DNA of 64,000 nt. Origin: Oscillibacter sp. (GTDB taxonomy: Bacteria; Bacillota; Clostridia; Oscillospirales; Oscillospiraceae). The notes beneath the pieces were generated by a model. That model worked only from the letters and a program-made list of their open reading frames with translations, was not told the origin of the DNA and made no database searches. Both the position numbers and the translations under genes were made by a program. The stretch's first letter is position 1; every line of letters begins with the position of its first letter. The DNA lies in contig NZ_JAQUVF010000004.1 in NCBI RefSeq assembly GCF_028693505.1, positions 1 through 64,000 on the forward strand, read 5' to 3'. Shown here in pieces: positions 9,473-19,531 of the stretch.

Positions 9473-9500
9473 TCCCTCCTGCGGATTGCGCAGGAGGGAC
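9472..9500. repeat. 29-nt hairpin repeat, copy 2
   Basis: Identical to 9281-9309. Confidence 0.9.
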
Positions 9501-9510
9501 CATATCAGAT

Positions 9511-9867
9511 GCGAGCAAAACTATAAGCCGGGTTCTGTATTTGACAGTCATCTATCTCGACGTACCGTTGCCGGCACGCTCAAGCCACCTCTGGGAAGCG
9601 GCCGGGCAGGCCAATGCTTCCAATCACGGTGTTGCTCCGGATAGAGTTTACAGCGTCACGATGTTCCCATGTGACGGGTGAGCTCTTACCTCACCTTTCC
9701 ACCCTTACCGCGGCCCCCTGCGGGGATACGGCGGTATATCTCTGTTGCACTTTTCCTCAGATCGCTCTGGGCGGGCGTTACCCGTTATCCTTGCCCTGTG
9801 GAGCCCGGACTTTCCTCATAGACGGCCTTTCGGCCTGCCCACGCGACTGTCTGTTTTCCTCGTGGAG
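9511..9867 (-). ncRNA. rnpB: RNase P RNA
   Basis: Minus strand: ...GGCCGTCTATGAGGAAAGTCCGGGCTCCACAGGGCAAGGATAACGGGTAACGCCCG...ACAGAACCCGGCTTATAGTTTTGCTCGC; conserved RNase P core motifs. Confidence 0.93.
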
Positions 9868-9870
9868 TTT

Positions 9871-9899
9871 ATTGTACAGGAAAGCGAGGCAGTTGTCAA
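9871..9899 (-). promoter_or_regulatory. rnpB promoter TTGACA-17-TACAAT
   Basis: Reverse-strand -35 at 9894-9899, -10 at 9871-9876. Confidence 0.75.
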
Positions 9900-10011
9900 C
9901 GGTTGAAAATTTCCATGCCGCGTTGTAATTTTTGAGTGAGTGCGGTATAATGTGAAACTGTATGGACAAAACAATTCCGCCTGCGGGCGGAGCCAATAAG
10001 GAGCGATTCCC

Positions 10012-11388
10012 GTGAAATTTGAGGAATATCTATCATCCTTGCAGCAAAAGACCGTGGCGGTCATCGGCATCGGCGTTTCCAACCTCCCCCTGATCCGCCT
10101 GCTGGCGGAGCGCGGCGTGGACGTCACCGCCTGCGACCGGAAGGAGCGCTCGGCTCTGGGCTGCCTTGCCGGGGAACTGGAGGCGCTGGGCGTGAAGCTG
10201 CGTCTGGGGGAGGACTATCTACTTGACCTGCGGCAGGACGTCATCTTCCGTACCCCCGGTCTGCGCCCCGACCTTGCGCCGCTTGCCGCAGCGGTGGCCC
10301 GGGGCAGCGTGCTGATTAGCGAGATGGAGGTCTTTTTTGAGGTCTGCCCCTGCCCGCTGCTGGCTGTCACCGGAAGCGACGGGAAAACCACCACCACCAC
10401 CATCATCGCGGAGCTTTTGAAGGCCGCTGGGCGGACGGTCCACCTGGGCGGCAACATCGGCCACCCGCTGCTATCGGAGACGGGGCAGATGAAGCCCAGT
10501 GATCTCGCTGTGCTGGAGCTTTCCTCCTTCCAGCTGATGACCATGAAGCGCAGCCCCTTTCTCGCGGTCATGACCAATCTCGCACCCAACCATCTGGATG
10601 TGCACAAGGATTTTGCGGAGTATGTTGCCGCAAAGGAAAACATTTTTACACACCAGTCCTTCCATGACATTGCTATTTTTAATGCCGACAACGACACCAC
10701 CGCAAGCTTGGCGGAGAGGGCAAAGGGCCGGGTACGGCTGTTCTCCCGCAAGCGGGAACTTTCAGACGGCGTCTTTCTGCGCGGCACCTCCATTATCGCC
10801 CGCTACAACTGGGATGAGCGGGTGGTGATGGACACGTCGGACATCATGCTGCCCGGCGTTCATAACATTGAAAACTATCTGGCCGCCATCGCCGCAGTGG
10901 ACGGTCTGGTGGACGATACGACCATCCGGGCGTTTGCCCGGTCCTTTGGCGGCGTGGAGCACCGCATCGAGCTATTCCGCACCCGCAACGGCGTCCGGTG
11001 GTACAACGACTCCATTGCCTCCAGCCCCAGCCGCACCATCGCGGGACTCCGGTCCTTTGACCAAACCGTCATCCTGATCGCGGGCGGCAAGGATAAGGGG
11101 ATCCCCTACGACGCGCTTGGCCCCGTTGTCAACGAGCACGTGAAGCTGCTGATACTCTGCGGCGCCACGGCAGGCGTCATTCGCCGCGCCGTGGAGGAAG
11201 CGCCCAACTATAAGGGTTTGAAGATCGTGGACGCGGCGGACTACCGCGAGGCCGTAGCGCTCTCGGACAGGGCCGCGCAATCCGGCGACGTGGTGATGTT
11301 GTCCCCCGCCAGCACCTCCTTTGACCGCTTTGCCAACTTCATGGAGCGAGGCAGGGCATTCAAAGAGATCGTAAACCAGCTGCCATAA
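10012..11388 (+). CDS. murD: UDP-N-acetylmuramoyl-L-alanine--D-glutamate ligase
   Basis: AVTGSDGKTTTTTIIAELLKAAGRTVHLGGNIG...NHLDVHKDFAEY; GTG start. Confidence 0.93.
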   Translation: MKFEEYLSSLQQKTVAVIGIGVSNLPLIRLLAERGVDVTACDRKERSALGCLAGELEALGVKLRLGEDYLLDLRQDVIFRTPGLRPDLAPLAAAVARGSVLISEMEVFFEVCPCPLLAVTGSDGKTTTTTIIAELLKAAGRTVHLGGNIGHPLLSETGQMKPSDLAVLELSSFQLMTMKRSPFLAVMTNLAPNHLDVHKDFAEYVAAKENIFTHQSFHDIAIFNADNDTTASLAERAKGRVRLFSRKRELSDGVFLRGTSIIARYNWDERVVMDTSDIMLPGVHNIENYLAAIAAVDGLVDDTTIRAFARSFGGVEHRIELFRTRNGVRWYNDSIASSPSRTIAGLRSFDQTVILIAGGKDKGIPYDALGPVVNEHVKLLILCGATAGVIRRAVEEAPNYKGLKIVDAADYREAVALSDRAAQSGDVVMLSPASTSFDRFANFMERGRAFKEIVNQLP

Positions 11389-11433
11389 GGCCAGGCCCCC
11401 TTCGCATAGGATAACGGAAGGGGGTGAGGGCGG

Positions 11434-12138
11434 ATGAGACCGGGCTTTTTCTACTATCGCCGGCGGCCGGACCGCCGGACTGTGACCCGCTTTTTGGCAT
11501 TTCTGGCGGCGGCACTGGTGCTGTGGGCGGCACTGTACGCCACCGCGCAGCTGCGCCCTTTGCTGGAGAGTCTTGCCACCACGCGGGTTTCCAACACCGT
11601 CAACCGCATCGTGACCGAGGCGGTGAGAGAGGCCATAGAAAAGGGAGAAATCAGCTACACGCAGCTGATCTCCTTTGAAAAGGACACGGAGGGGCGCATC
11701 ACGGCCGTTCACAGCAACATGGCCGCCTTCAACCGCCTGCAATCCGACGTGCTGGACATCATCCTCACCCGGGTGAATCAGGTGTCCGCCCGGGAGCTTT
11801 CCATCCCCGTGGGCACCCTCACCGGCACGGCGCTGCTGGCAGGCCGGGGCCCCCGCATCACCGTGCGGATGGAGTCGGTTGGCTCCTCGTCGGCGTGGTT
11901 TACCAACGAGTTTGAGTCCGCCGGCATCAACCAGACCAAGCACCGCATCGTGCTGCATATCGACGTCTACGTCAGTATCCTGCTGCCCGGCTTCGCCGCC
12001 GCCACTAAGATCTCCAACGTCGTCACCGTGGCGGAGACCATCATCGTCGGCTCCGTGCCGGATACGTATACCTATTTCAGCACCACGCCAAGCACCTACG
12101 AAGAAGATTTGAAGGATTATATCCTCAACGGGCAATAG
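11434..12138 (+). CDS. yunB: Sporulation protein YunB
   Basis: MRPGFFYYRRRPDRRTVTRFLAF...SNTVNRIVTEAVREAI...ELSIPVGTLTGTALLAGRGPRI. Confidence 0.85.
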   Translation: MRPGFFYYRRRPDRRTVTRFLAFLAAALVLWAALYATAQLRPLLESLATTRVSNTVNRIVTEAVREAIEKGEISYTQLISFEKDTEGRITAVHSNMAAFNRLQSDVLDIILTRVNQVSARELSIPVGTLTGTALLAGRGPRITVRMESVGSSSAWFTNEFESAGINQTKHRIVLHIDVYVSILLPGFAAATKISNVVTVAETIIVGSVPDTYTYFSTTPSTYEEDLKDYILNGQ

Positions 12139-12149
12139 GGAGGAACCCC

Positions 12150-14126
12150 ATGGACTACCGCGAGAGAATGAAAGAGCTGCGCACCGCGCTGAATGAAAAC
12201 GGCTACCGCTATTACGTGCTGGACGCACCCACCATGAGTGATTACGAATACGACCTGCTCAACCGGGAGCTGGAGGAGCTGGAAGCGGCCCATCCGGAGG
12301 AAATTACGCCGGATTCCCCCACCCAGCGCATCGGCGGCAAGACGCTGCAAGGCTTTTCGCCTTACACCCATGAAGTCCCGCTGGAGAGCTTGCAGGATGT
12401 GTTCAACGCAGAGGAAGTGTCGGACTTCTGCCGTCGTATGGCGGAAAGTCTTGGCAGCGGGGCGGTCTACTCTCTGGAGCCGAAGGTGGACGGTCTGTCC
12501 GTGGCGCTGGAGTACCGGGACGGCGTGTTCGTCCGGGGCGGCACCCGGGGAGACGGCCGGGTGGGGGAGGACGTGACGGAGAATCTGAAAACCGTCCGCT
12601 CCATCCCCATGACGCTGCCGGAAAAGCTGCCCCGCCTCATCGTCCGGGGCGAGGTGTATATGGCTCGCTCCGTGTTTGAAGAGATCAACGCCCGGCGGGA
12701 ATTGCAGGGAAAGCCCCTGATGGCCAACCCCCGCAACGCCGCCGCCGGGTCATTGCGCCAGCTGGATTCGAAGATCGCCGCGGAGCGGAAGCTGGATATT
12801 CAGGTATTCAACCTCCAACTGGCGGAGGGCCGGACCTTTTCCAATCACGCCGAAACGCTGGAATACCTGAAATCCCAGCGCTTTAAGGTGATTCCCCACA
12901 AAACCCTTTCCACGCCCGGCGCGGTCCAGTCGGAGATTGAGCGCATCAACGACGAGCGGCAGGACTATCCCTTCGATATTGACGGTGCGGTTGTAAAGGT
13001 AAACTCCTTGTCTGACCGCGAAAAATTAGGCAGCACCGCCAAATTTCCAAAATGGGCGGTGGCGTTTAAGTACCCGCCGGAGAAAAAGCCCTCCACCGTC
13101 ACGGACATCGTGGTGCAGGTGGGCCGCACCGGCGTGCTGACGCCCCGTGCGGTGCTGACGCCGGTGCGTCTGGCAGGCACCACCGTCACCAGCGCCACGC
13201 TGCACAATCAGGATTATATCGCGGAGAAGGACATCCGCGTGGGCGACACCGTCATCGTGCAAAAGGCGGGGGAGATCATCCCGGAGATCGTGGAGGTGGA
13301 CCTTGCCCGGCGGCCGGAGGGGACGCGGCCCTATTTTCTGCCGGAGAAGTGCCCGGTGTGCGGCGCGCCGGTGGTCCGGGACGAGGACGGCGCGGCGCTG
13401 CGCTGCACCGGCGCGGAGTGTCCCGCCCAGCTTTTGCGCAACCTCACCCATTTTGCCAGCCGGGACGCCATGGACATCGACGGCTGCGGCCCCGCCGTGG
13501 TGCAGCAGCTGGTGGAAAGTGGCCTTATCCGTAATGCTGCTGACCTTTACAGTCTTCATGAACAGGATGTTGCGCAGCTTGACCGGATGGGTGCGAAGTC
13601 GGCGGAAAACCTAATCGCCGCTATCGGGCGCTCCAAGGCCAACGACCTTTCAAAGCTCCTCTACGGACTTGGCATCCGGCAGGTGGGGGAGAAGGCCGCC
13701 AAGGTCCTCTCCAGCCATTTCAAAACGCTGGACGCGCTCTGTGCCGCCGACGAAGCGGAGCTGACGGAGATCAACGACGTGGGCGCGGTGACGGCACGGG
13801 AGATCGTGGAGTATCTCGCCCAGCCCCAGTCCCGGGACCTGATCGCTCGGCTGCGGGCCGCGGGCGTAAACATGGAGAGCACCGCAGAGCTTGTGGACGA
13901 GCGCTTTGCGGGCATGACCTTCGTGCTCACGGGGACACTCACCCGATTCGACCGCAAGGGCGCAACATCCCTCATTGAAGAGCGGGGCGGCAAGGCCGCC
14001 ACATCCGTCTCCAAGCGCACCACCTACGTGGTGGCGGGGGAGGCCGCAGGCAGCAAGCTCAAGCGTGCCGAGGAACTGGGCATCCCCGTTTTGACGGAGG
14101 ACGACTTCGCGGCTCTGCTGGAGTGA
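12150..14126 (+). CDS. ligA: NAD-dependent DNA ligase
   Basis: EPKVDGLSVALEYRDGVFVRGGTRGDGRVGEDVTENLKTV...CPVCG..., C-terminal BRCT-like region. Confidence 0.95.
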   Translation: MDYRERMKELRTALNENGYRYYVLDAPTMSDYEYDLLNRELEELEAAHPEEITPDSPTQRIGGKTLQGFSPYTHEVPLESLQDVFNAEEVSDFCRRMAESLGSGAVYSLEPKVDGLSVALEYRDGVFVRGGTRGDGRVGEDVTENLKTVRSIPMTLPEKLPRLIVRGEVYMARSVFEEINARRELQGKPLMANPRNAAAGSLRQLDSKIAAERKLDIQVFNLQLAEGRTFSNHAETLEYLKSQRFKVIPHKTLSTPGAVQSEIERINDERQDYPFDIDGAVVKVNSLSDREKLGSTAKFPKWAVAFKYPPEKKPSTVTDIVVQVGRTGVLTPRAVLTPVRLAGTTVTSATLHNQDYIAEKDIRVGDTVIVQKAGEIIPEIVEVDLARRPEGTRPYFLPEKCPVCGAPVVRDEDGAALRCTGAECPAQLLRNLTHFASRDAMDIDGCGPAVVQQLVESGLIRNAADLYSLHEQDVAQLDRMGAKSAENLIAAIGRSKANDLSKLLYGLGIRQVGEKAAKVLSSHFKTLDALCAADEAELTEINDVGAVTAREIVEYLAQPQSRDLIARLRAAGVNMESTAELVDERFAGMTFVLTGTLTRFDRKGATSLIEERGGKAATSVSKRTTYVVAGEAAGSKLKRAEELGIPVLTEDDFAALLE

Positions 14127-14161
14127 TGGGCCTTTTTCGGCAGTTTATGAGGAAATAAAAG

Positions 14162-14190
14162 AACGGACAGCGGAAAATCCGCTGTCCGTT
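14162..14190 (+). terminator. Terminator AACGGACAGCGGA-aaa-TCCGCTGTCCGTT + T tract
   Basis: 13-bp perfect inverted repeat. Confidence 0.9.
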
Positions 14191-14268
14191 TTTTGTATGA
14201 AGAAAGCTTTGCCGTTGGCGCGGTCCAGGTCTGCATTACTTTGGAAACCGCAACCCTTTTCGTGGTTT

Positions 14269-15615
14269 CTACACGTTGTCGCCGCTTCTCTGTGGGATGG
14301 TAGCTTTCGCCCGCACCGCCGCAGCCCAGCGGCTGCGGCAGCTTCGCAGGAATTGCCGCCGCACCGCCTTTTTGATTCGGCGGCGAATGAGACGGGCGCC
14401 GGGGACGGCTTGCGCGGCGTGGGCGGGTGGCGCGAAGAGCGCGGCGTCCACGGCGGGAAGCAATGCCTCCAGCGCGTCGGAAAGCTCCCGGTCGTCCCGG
14501 GCGCTTACCAGCAGGCGGGAGAGGAAGTCCCGTGGCGTTTCGCCGGGCCGCTTGCGCCATTTCCCCCGGCGGCAGCGGCGGACCAGCTGGTAATAGAGTC
14601 CGTCGGGCAGGTCCCGCCTGCGCCAAAGGAAAAGAGCCCGCCCCAGTCGCTCCCGCCAGAGGGCAAACAATCGCCCCAGTCCGCCCCGCAGCGAAAGCCT
14701 CCGCCGCATTGGCACAAAAGCTTTCTCTGCGGTCTCTCCGCCAACGCGGAAGCGCCCCAGCCAGTGCAACAAAAAAATCACCGCAACCGCCAGCAAAAGG
14801 AGTCCCACCGCCGCCACCGCCATCAAAACCGATGGGTCCAGCTTTTCCACCTCCTGCGCAGCCTGAGCGAGGGCAGGGGGGAGCGGGGAGGAAGCGAGTT
14901 CTCCATCCGGGACCGGGAAGAGGGAGAGCAGGAACAGTAGCACCTTCGCTAACATTCCGCCCACGAATTTCAAAAAGCCCAGCGCCCCGTTCCAAAGGGC
15001 CACCAGTCCCCCTCCCGCCGGGGCGGCGACAAAGCGGACCAGCAGCCACAATGCCAGCGAGAGCAGCACAAATACACACCCGATAAAGCTCCACCCACGG
15101 CCGCCCAGATTTCCGCCCGTCCGGCGACAAACGACGCCCACGATGGCGGCGGCGCAGCCTGCGGCGATGGGTGCGCTCCAGCAAAGACCGATCCCCGTGA
15201 GGGCGGTATACCCGGTGAGCAGCACCAGCACAAGGAGACTGAGGTCCAGCGCAATAATCATCTGGTGAAGCTTTGGCGTCTGCTGCGCGCCCTGCACGCC
15301 CTGCGCCGTGAGCCAGACGCAGAAAATACCGGCAAAGAGCAAAAAGACCAAGCTGCCGCCCGTTATGAGGGCAATGGCGGCAAGAAGGGCGATGGCCGCT
15401 GCGCCATTTAGGACCGTCGCTGCCCGCATGGTGCGGCTGCGGCGCAAGAAAAGTCGGTTGATCCAATAGATCAGTGGAGCGTAAAGCAAAAGCACTTGCG
15501 GGTAAAAAAGGCCAATGGTCTCCTTTTCCGGCGTCATCAGATAGGTGAGAGAGCAGAAGATCGCGGCGGTGGAGAACTGCATGGACAGGGCGGGAAGCGT
15601 CTTTCTTTCATCCAT
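14269..15615 (-). CDS. Multi-TM membrane protein of the DUF58/MoxR operon
   Basis: Multiple hydrophobic helices; immediately downstream of the DUF58 gene. Confidence 0.6.
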   Translation of the reverse strand: MDERKTLPALSMQFSTAAIFCSLTYLMTPEKETIGLFYPQVLLLYAPLIYWINRLFLRRSRTMRAATVLNGAAAIALLAAIALITGGSLVFLLFAGIFCVWLTAQGVQGAQQTPKLHQMIIALDLSLLVLVLLTGYTALTGIGLCWSAPIAAGCAAAIVGVVCRRTGGNLGGRGWSFIGCVFVLLSLALWLLVRFVAAPAGGGLVALWNGALGFLKFVGGMLAKVLLFLLSLFPVPDGELASSPLPPALAQAAQEVEKLDPSVLMAVAAVGLLLLAVAVIFLLHWLGRFRVGGETAEKAFVPMRRRLSLRGGLGRLFALWRERLGRALFLWRRRDLPDGLYYQLVRRCRRGKWRKRPGETPRDFLSRLLVSARDDRELSDALEALLPAVDAALFAPPAHAAQAVPGARLIRRRIKKAVRRQFLRSCRSRWAAAVRAKATIPQRSGDNV

Positions 15616-16891
15616 GGGCGCATTCCTCCTTCAGTCCGCAAAGACATACCGTCTCAAATTCTCCAAACGGCGGCGTCTCTTGGTAGGTGAGCAGCGACAA
15701 ACAGGTGTGGTCCAGCCGCCGCAGCAGCGGCCGCTCCGCCAGCGCGGATGTATCGTAGGCGACGTAGTAAAACCGGCCCACGCTCCGCGTCGCCTCCCAG
15801 AGGGGGATTTCATCAAAGACCGGCTCCTGAGGCAAAATCTTCTGATTTTCCACGCCCTTCTTCGGCGGCAAAGGCTGATAGGCCGCCAGCGCGCAAAGCA
15901 AGTCCTCCGTTTGGGAGACGGCGGGAAAGAGGTTTACCGCTTCGCTCCCTTCGCCCCGGCACAGGCTCAGCCCGCAGCGCACCTGGGATTGGGCGAGCCG
16001 GACCACCTCGGAGGCCAAAATGCTCAGGGCGTCCTCCAGCTCCTCTGGATGGGGCGTGGGGCCGCTGAAGCTCTCTCCGTCGAAGAGGAAGTGGACGCTC
16101 TTGGGCAAAATCTCCTCGTAGACGTTCACCGCCAGCGGAAGGCTCCGGGCGGCCAGCCGCCAGTTGATGTGCCGCAGGGAATCGGTGGTCTGGTAGTCCC
16201 GGGTGGAGCGGATGATGGTGGGGTCCTCCATCACGCCGCGATCGCCGCTCTCCGCGTTCCAGAGATTGCGCAAAAACAGGTCCGGCGCCACGCTCACAAG
16301 CTTTGGGTACACCACAAACCGCCGCACATCCTCCTTTTCGATGGGGCGCTCCACCTGCGTCAAACCGAAGCCGTCCCCGGTCCGCAGCCGCCAGCCCTCC
16401 ATGGAGTACACCCCCCGGCATTTGGCGGTCCAACGGCTTTCAAAGCGCAGCGTCTCATACCACAGCAAAAAGGAGGCGCGTTTTTCGCCCACCAGCGCGG
16501 TGGACGCGCCCTCGGCGGCAAGGGAGACGATCTCCCACTCGTCCGGCTGCCGGTTTTCCGCAGGCGTGAGACAGAGATTTTTTGCAAGTGGGAAAAAGAC
16601 CTCCAGCCACACCACAGGCAAAAACTTCTCATTGCGCACCTCGATGGTAAACGTGGTCTCCTCGCCGGGGAACAGGCCCCGCAGGGCACTGGAAACGGTG
16701 ATGGAGACCTTCCGCGCCGAAAGATGCGCCCACAATCGAGAGGTGCCGGAGAGCAGAAACACAAACATCAGCACGGCGGATAACCGCCACTGTCCGAAAA
16801 ACGCCGCCAGCACACAGCTCAAAAGCTCCGCTCCCAGCGCGGGGAGGGCAACCAGATTGCTGGAGCGGCTGGATACCGTTTTATCCTTCAT
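15608..16891 (-). CDS. DUF58 domain protein
   Basis: ...RSTRDYQTTDSLRHINWRLAARSLPLAVNVYEEI; adjacent to MoxR remnants. Confidence 0.85.
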   Translation of the reverse strand: MKDKTVSSRSSNLVALPALGAELLSCVLAAFFGQWRLSAVLMFVFLLSGTSRLWAHLSARKVSITVSSALRGLFPGEETTFTIEVRNEKFLPVVWLEVFFPLAKNLCLTPAENRQPDEWEIVSLAAEGASTALVGEKRASFLLWYETLRFESRWTAKCRGVYSMEGWRLRTGDGFGLTQVERPIEKEDVRRFVVYPKLVSVAPDLFLRNLWNAESGDRGVMEDPTIIRSTRDYQTTDSLRHINWRLAARSLPLAVNVYEEILPKSVHFLFDGESFSGPTPHPEELEDALSILASEVVRLAQSQVRCGLSLCRGEGSEAVNLFPAVSQTEDLLCALAAYQPLPPKKGVENQKILPQEPVFDEIPLWEATRSVGRFYYVAYDTSALAERPLLRRLDHTCLSLLTYQETPPFGEFETVCLCGLKEECAHG

Positions 16892-17833
16892 GGGCGGCGG
16901 CTTCCGGAGACGCCTCCGTGCGCTCTAGAATCTCCTTCAAAATAGCTCCTGCGGTGACGCCGGAAAAGCGGGCCCCGCTTTCCAGCACCAGGCGGTGCTC
17001 CAGCACCGGGTGGGCCAGCGTCTGCACGTCGTCGGGCGTGACGAAATCCCGGCCCTCCATGGCGGCCCAGACCTTGGCGGCGCGGTAGAGCGCACGGGTG
17101 GCGCGGGGACTGGCGCCCATCACCAGCTGGGGGTGGCGGCGGGTGCCCTCCGCCAGGGCCACGATGTAATCCGAAACGGCGTCGGAGACGTAGACCGCTG
17201 CGATCTGCCGCTGGGCGTCCACCAGCTCCGCGGCGGAGGTAACGGCGCGCACGGTGTCGAAGGGGATCTCGTCGCCCAGATTGCGCAGCATCGCCCGCTC
17301 CTCCTCGGGCTTTGGATAGCCCATGGTGATGCGGATGAGGAAGCGGTCCATCTCGCGGCGGGGAGGCGGAAGGTGCTCTCGGATTCCACAGGGTTTTGGG
17401 TCGCCAGCACCAGAAACGGCGCGGGCAGGGGAAACTGCTGGCCGTCGATGGAGATTTGCCGCTCCTCCATGGCCTCCAGCAGGGCGGACTAGGTGCGGGG
17501 GATGGCGCGGTTGATTTCGTCAGCCAGCAGCAGATTCGTCATGACCGGCCCCTGACGCAGCTCAAAATCACCGGTTTTCTGGTTAAAGATCTGCATACCG
17601 ATGATGTCGCTTGGCAGCAGGTCCGGCACGAATTGAATGCGGCCGGAACGGCAGCCCAGCGCCAGAGAAACCGTCTTGACCAGCGTGGTCTTGCCAACGC
17701 CGGGCAGGTCGTCCAGCAGGACGTGTCCGTTGGCCAACACCGCCATGATGACCAGGCGGATGCGGTCGGATTTGCCCACGATGATCTTTTCCGTCTCCGT
17801 CTGGATGTCGCGGGAGAGCTTGCAGATATCCAT
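16881..17833 (-). pseudogene. MoxR-family AAA ATPase, disrupted by an amber codon and a frameshift
   Basis: Frame 1: IVGKSDRIRLVIMAVLANGHVLLDDLPGVGKTTLVK...LADEINRAIPRT-TAG (17489-17491)[17 protein letters not shown]; then a frameshift near 17352-17364 before [22 protein letters not shown]. Confidence 0.85.
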
Positions 17834-17974
17834 GCTTCATACTCCTTTAGAAAAAATGACCGCCTCTCGGCGGTAGGATTCGACAAATATTGTAAGCTTT
17901 TTTACTTGAAAAAGCAAGCGCTCCGCCGTTTCTTTAACAGGGGAAGCCTTCCGGATTCGGTAAAAGTTAGAAAA

Positions 17975-18011
17975 CGCGCCGCCGCATCCAGAATCTGGCT
18001 GCGGCGGCGCG
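17975..18011 (-). terminator. Terminator downstream of the cotJC 3' part
   Basis: CGCGCCGCCGCA...TGCGGCGGCGCG; T-rich on the minus strand side. Confidence 0.75.
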
Positions 18012-18022
18012 CTGGTGGGTAA

Positions 18023-18460
18023 TTATTTGTCGAAAGACGGGTTTACATAGTAGACGTTCTTTTCGTTCATCTTGTCCTTTGCCAGTCGAAGCCCCTCGCC
18101 GAAGCGCTGGAAGTGGACCACTTCCCGGGCGCGAAGGAATTTGATGACGTCGCTCACATCCGGATCGTCCGAAAGGCGCAGGATGTTGTCGTAGGTAACG
18201 CGGGCCTTTTGCTCCGCCGCCAAATCCTCTGTGAGGTCGGCAATGAGATCGCCCTTTACCGCCATGCTGGCAGCACTCCAGGGGAAGCCGGAGGCGGAAG
18301 TGGGATACACGCCTGCGGTGCGGTCAACGAAGTAGGTGTCGTACCCGCCTGCGCGAATCTGTTCCTCGGTGAGATCCCGGGTCAGCTGGTGGACGATGGT
18401 CCCCACCATTTCCAGATGCCCCAGTTCCTCGGTGCCTGTCGAGGAAGTCTCATGCGCCAC
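18023..18460 (-). pseudogene. cotJC: cotJC 3' part (manganese-catalase-like spore coat protein, C-terminal 136 codons) at the element's left junction
   Basis: TEELGHLEMVGTIVHQLTRDLTEEQIRAGGYDTYFVDRTAGVYPTSASG...VTYDNILRLSDDPDVSDVIKFLRAREVVHFQRFGEGLRLAKDKMNEKNVYYVNPSFDK; first 8 codons (MAHETSST) come from the element. Confidence 0.9.
18421..18450. other. Left attachment junction of the serine-recombinase element (shared TGCC at 18433-18436)
   Basis: Point where cotJC homology begins; shares TGCC with 50508-50511. Confidence 0.8.
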
Positions 18461-18633
18461 CAGTGGTAAAAGCCTTGCAGGACAAGCGTTACATGGTTCC
18501 CCAAAGGGTGATTTCCCGACAGTGAAAATTCCGGGTCAGCTGTGTGCGCTGGAGGTTGATCACAGCGTTCGGGGCTGGGACAGGCATTACCATGTGGACG
18601 TGCTGGCGGCCCTTCCGATGGGGGTGAGCAGCT

Positions 18634-19470
18634 GTGAGTGAATTTGTGCAGCAGCTGCCGCCCTCTGCGCTGATGCCCTTCGAGGGGCACCCGTTTCAAG
18701 TCCGGGAGGATACAGCATTCGAGGAGCTGACGGAAAGCGTCCGCTCCTACGGCGTCTTGTCACCCCTGCTGGCCCGACCAAAAGGGGAGGGGTACGAGCT
18801 ATTAAGCGGACATCGACGGCGTCTGGCGGCGCTGAAGCTGGGGTTGGAGACGGTTCCGGTGTTGGTGCGGGAGATGAGTGACGATGAAGCGGTGGTGCTG
18901 ATGGTGGACAGCAATTTGCAGCGGGAAAATCTGCTTCCCAGTGAGAAGGCCTTTGCGTATAAGATGAAGCTGGATGCCCTGAAGCATCAGGGGAGAGCAA
19001 CTTCCCGACAACTTGTCGGGAAGTTTGAAAGCGCTGATTTTATTGGAGACAATACCGGCGAAAGCGGTAGAACCATCCAACGCTACATCCGTCTCACCAA
19101 CCTTGTCAAACCCCTGCTGACCATGGTGGACGAGGGCCGCATTGCCTTCTCTCCAGCTGTGGAGCTATCTTACTTGACACCCGCTGAACAAGCAGAGCTT
19201 TGGAGTTTGATTGGGCAGGAGGATGCCACGCCGTCCCTGTCACAGGCCATCCGCATGAAACAGCTCTCCCGCATGGCGAAGCTGACGCCGGAGGTGCTGT
19301 TCGCCATCTTGACGGAGGAGAAGCCCAACCAGCGTGAGCAGGTGCGGTTGCGAACCCAACGCCTGCAAAAATACTTCCCCAAGTCTTATTCAGCCCAGCA
19401 GATGGAGCAGGCTATTTTGAAGCTCTTAGAGGAGCGCTACCGCAAGACCCACCGGGAGCAGGAGCGGTAG
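18634..19470 (+). CDS. ParB/Spo0J-like partition protein
   Basis: LLSGHRRRLAALKLGLETVPVLVREMSDDEAVVLMVDSNLQRENLLPSEKAFAYKMK; GTG start. Confidence 0.88.
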   Translation: MSEFVQQLPPSALMPFEGHPFQVREDTAFEELTESVRSYGVLSPLLARPKGEGYELLSGHRRRLAALKLGLETVPVLVREMSDDEAVVLMVDSNLQRENLLPSEKAFAYKMKLDALKHQGRATSRQLVGKFESADFIGDNTGESGRTIQRYIRLTNLVKPLLTMVDEGRIAFSPAVELSYLTPAEQAELWSLIGQEDATPSLSQAIRMKQLSRMAKLTPEVLFAILTEEKPNQREQVRLRTQRLQKYFPKSYSAQQMEQAILKLLEERYRKTHREQER

Positions 19471-19531
19471 GTTCGTACACTGGCGCTATACGCCGATACC
19501 CCTTAAAATAGTGGCAAAAGGGGGACGGGCT

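Noticed and set aside
9281-9500. Duplicate 29-nt hairpins considered as terminal repeats of an insertion sequence
   Set aside because: Interval contains no transposase and each copy is itself a hairpin in the same orientation
18023-18460. Possibility that the left CotJC part is an independent short catalase-like gene
   Set aside because: Its first 8 residues are element-derived, it lacks the N-terminal region found intact at the other junction, and the two parts join exactly in frame
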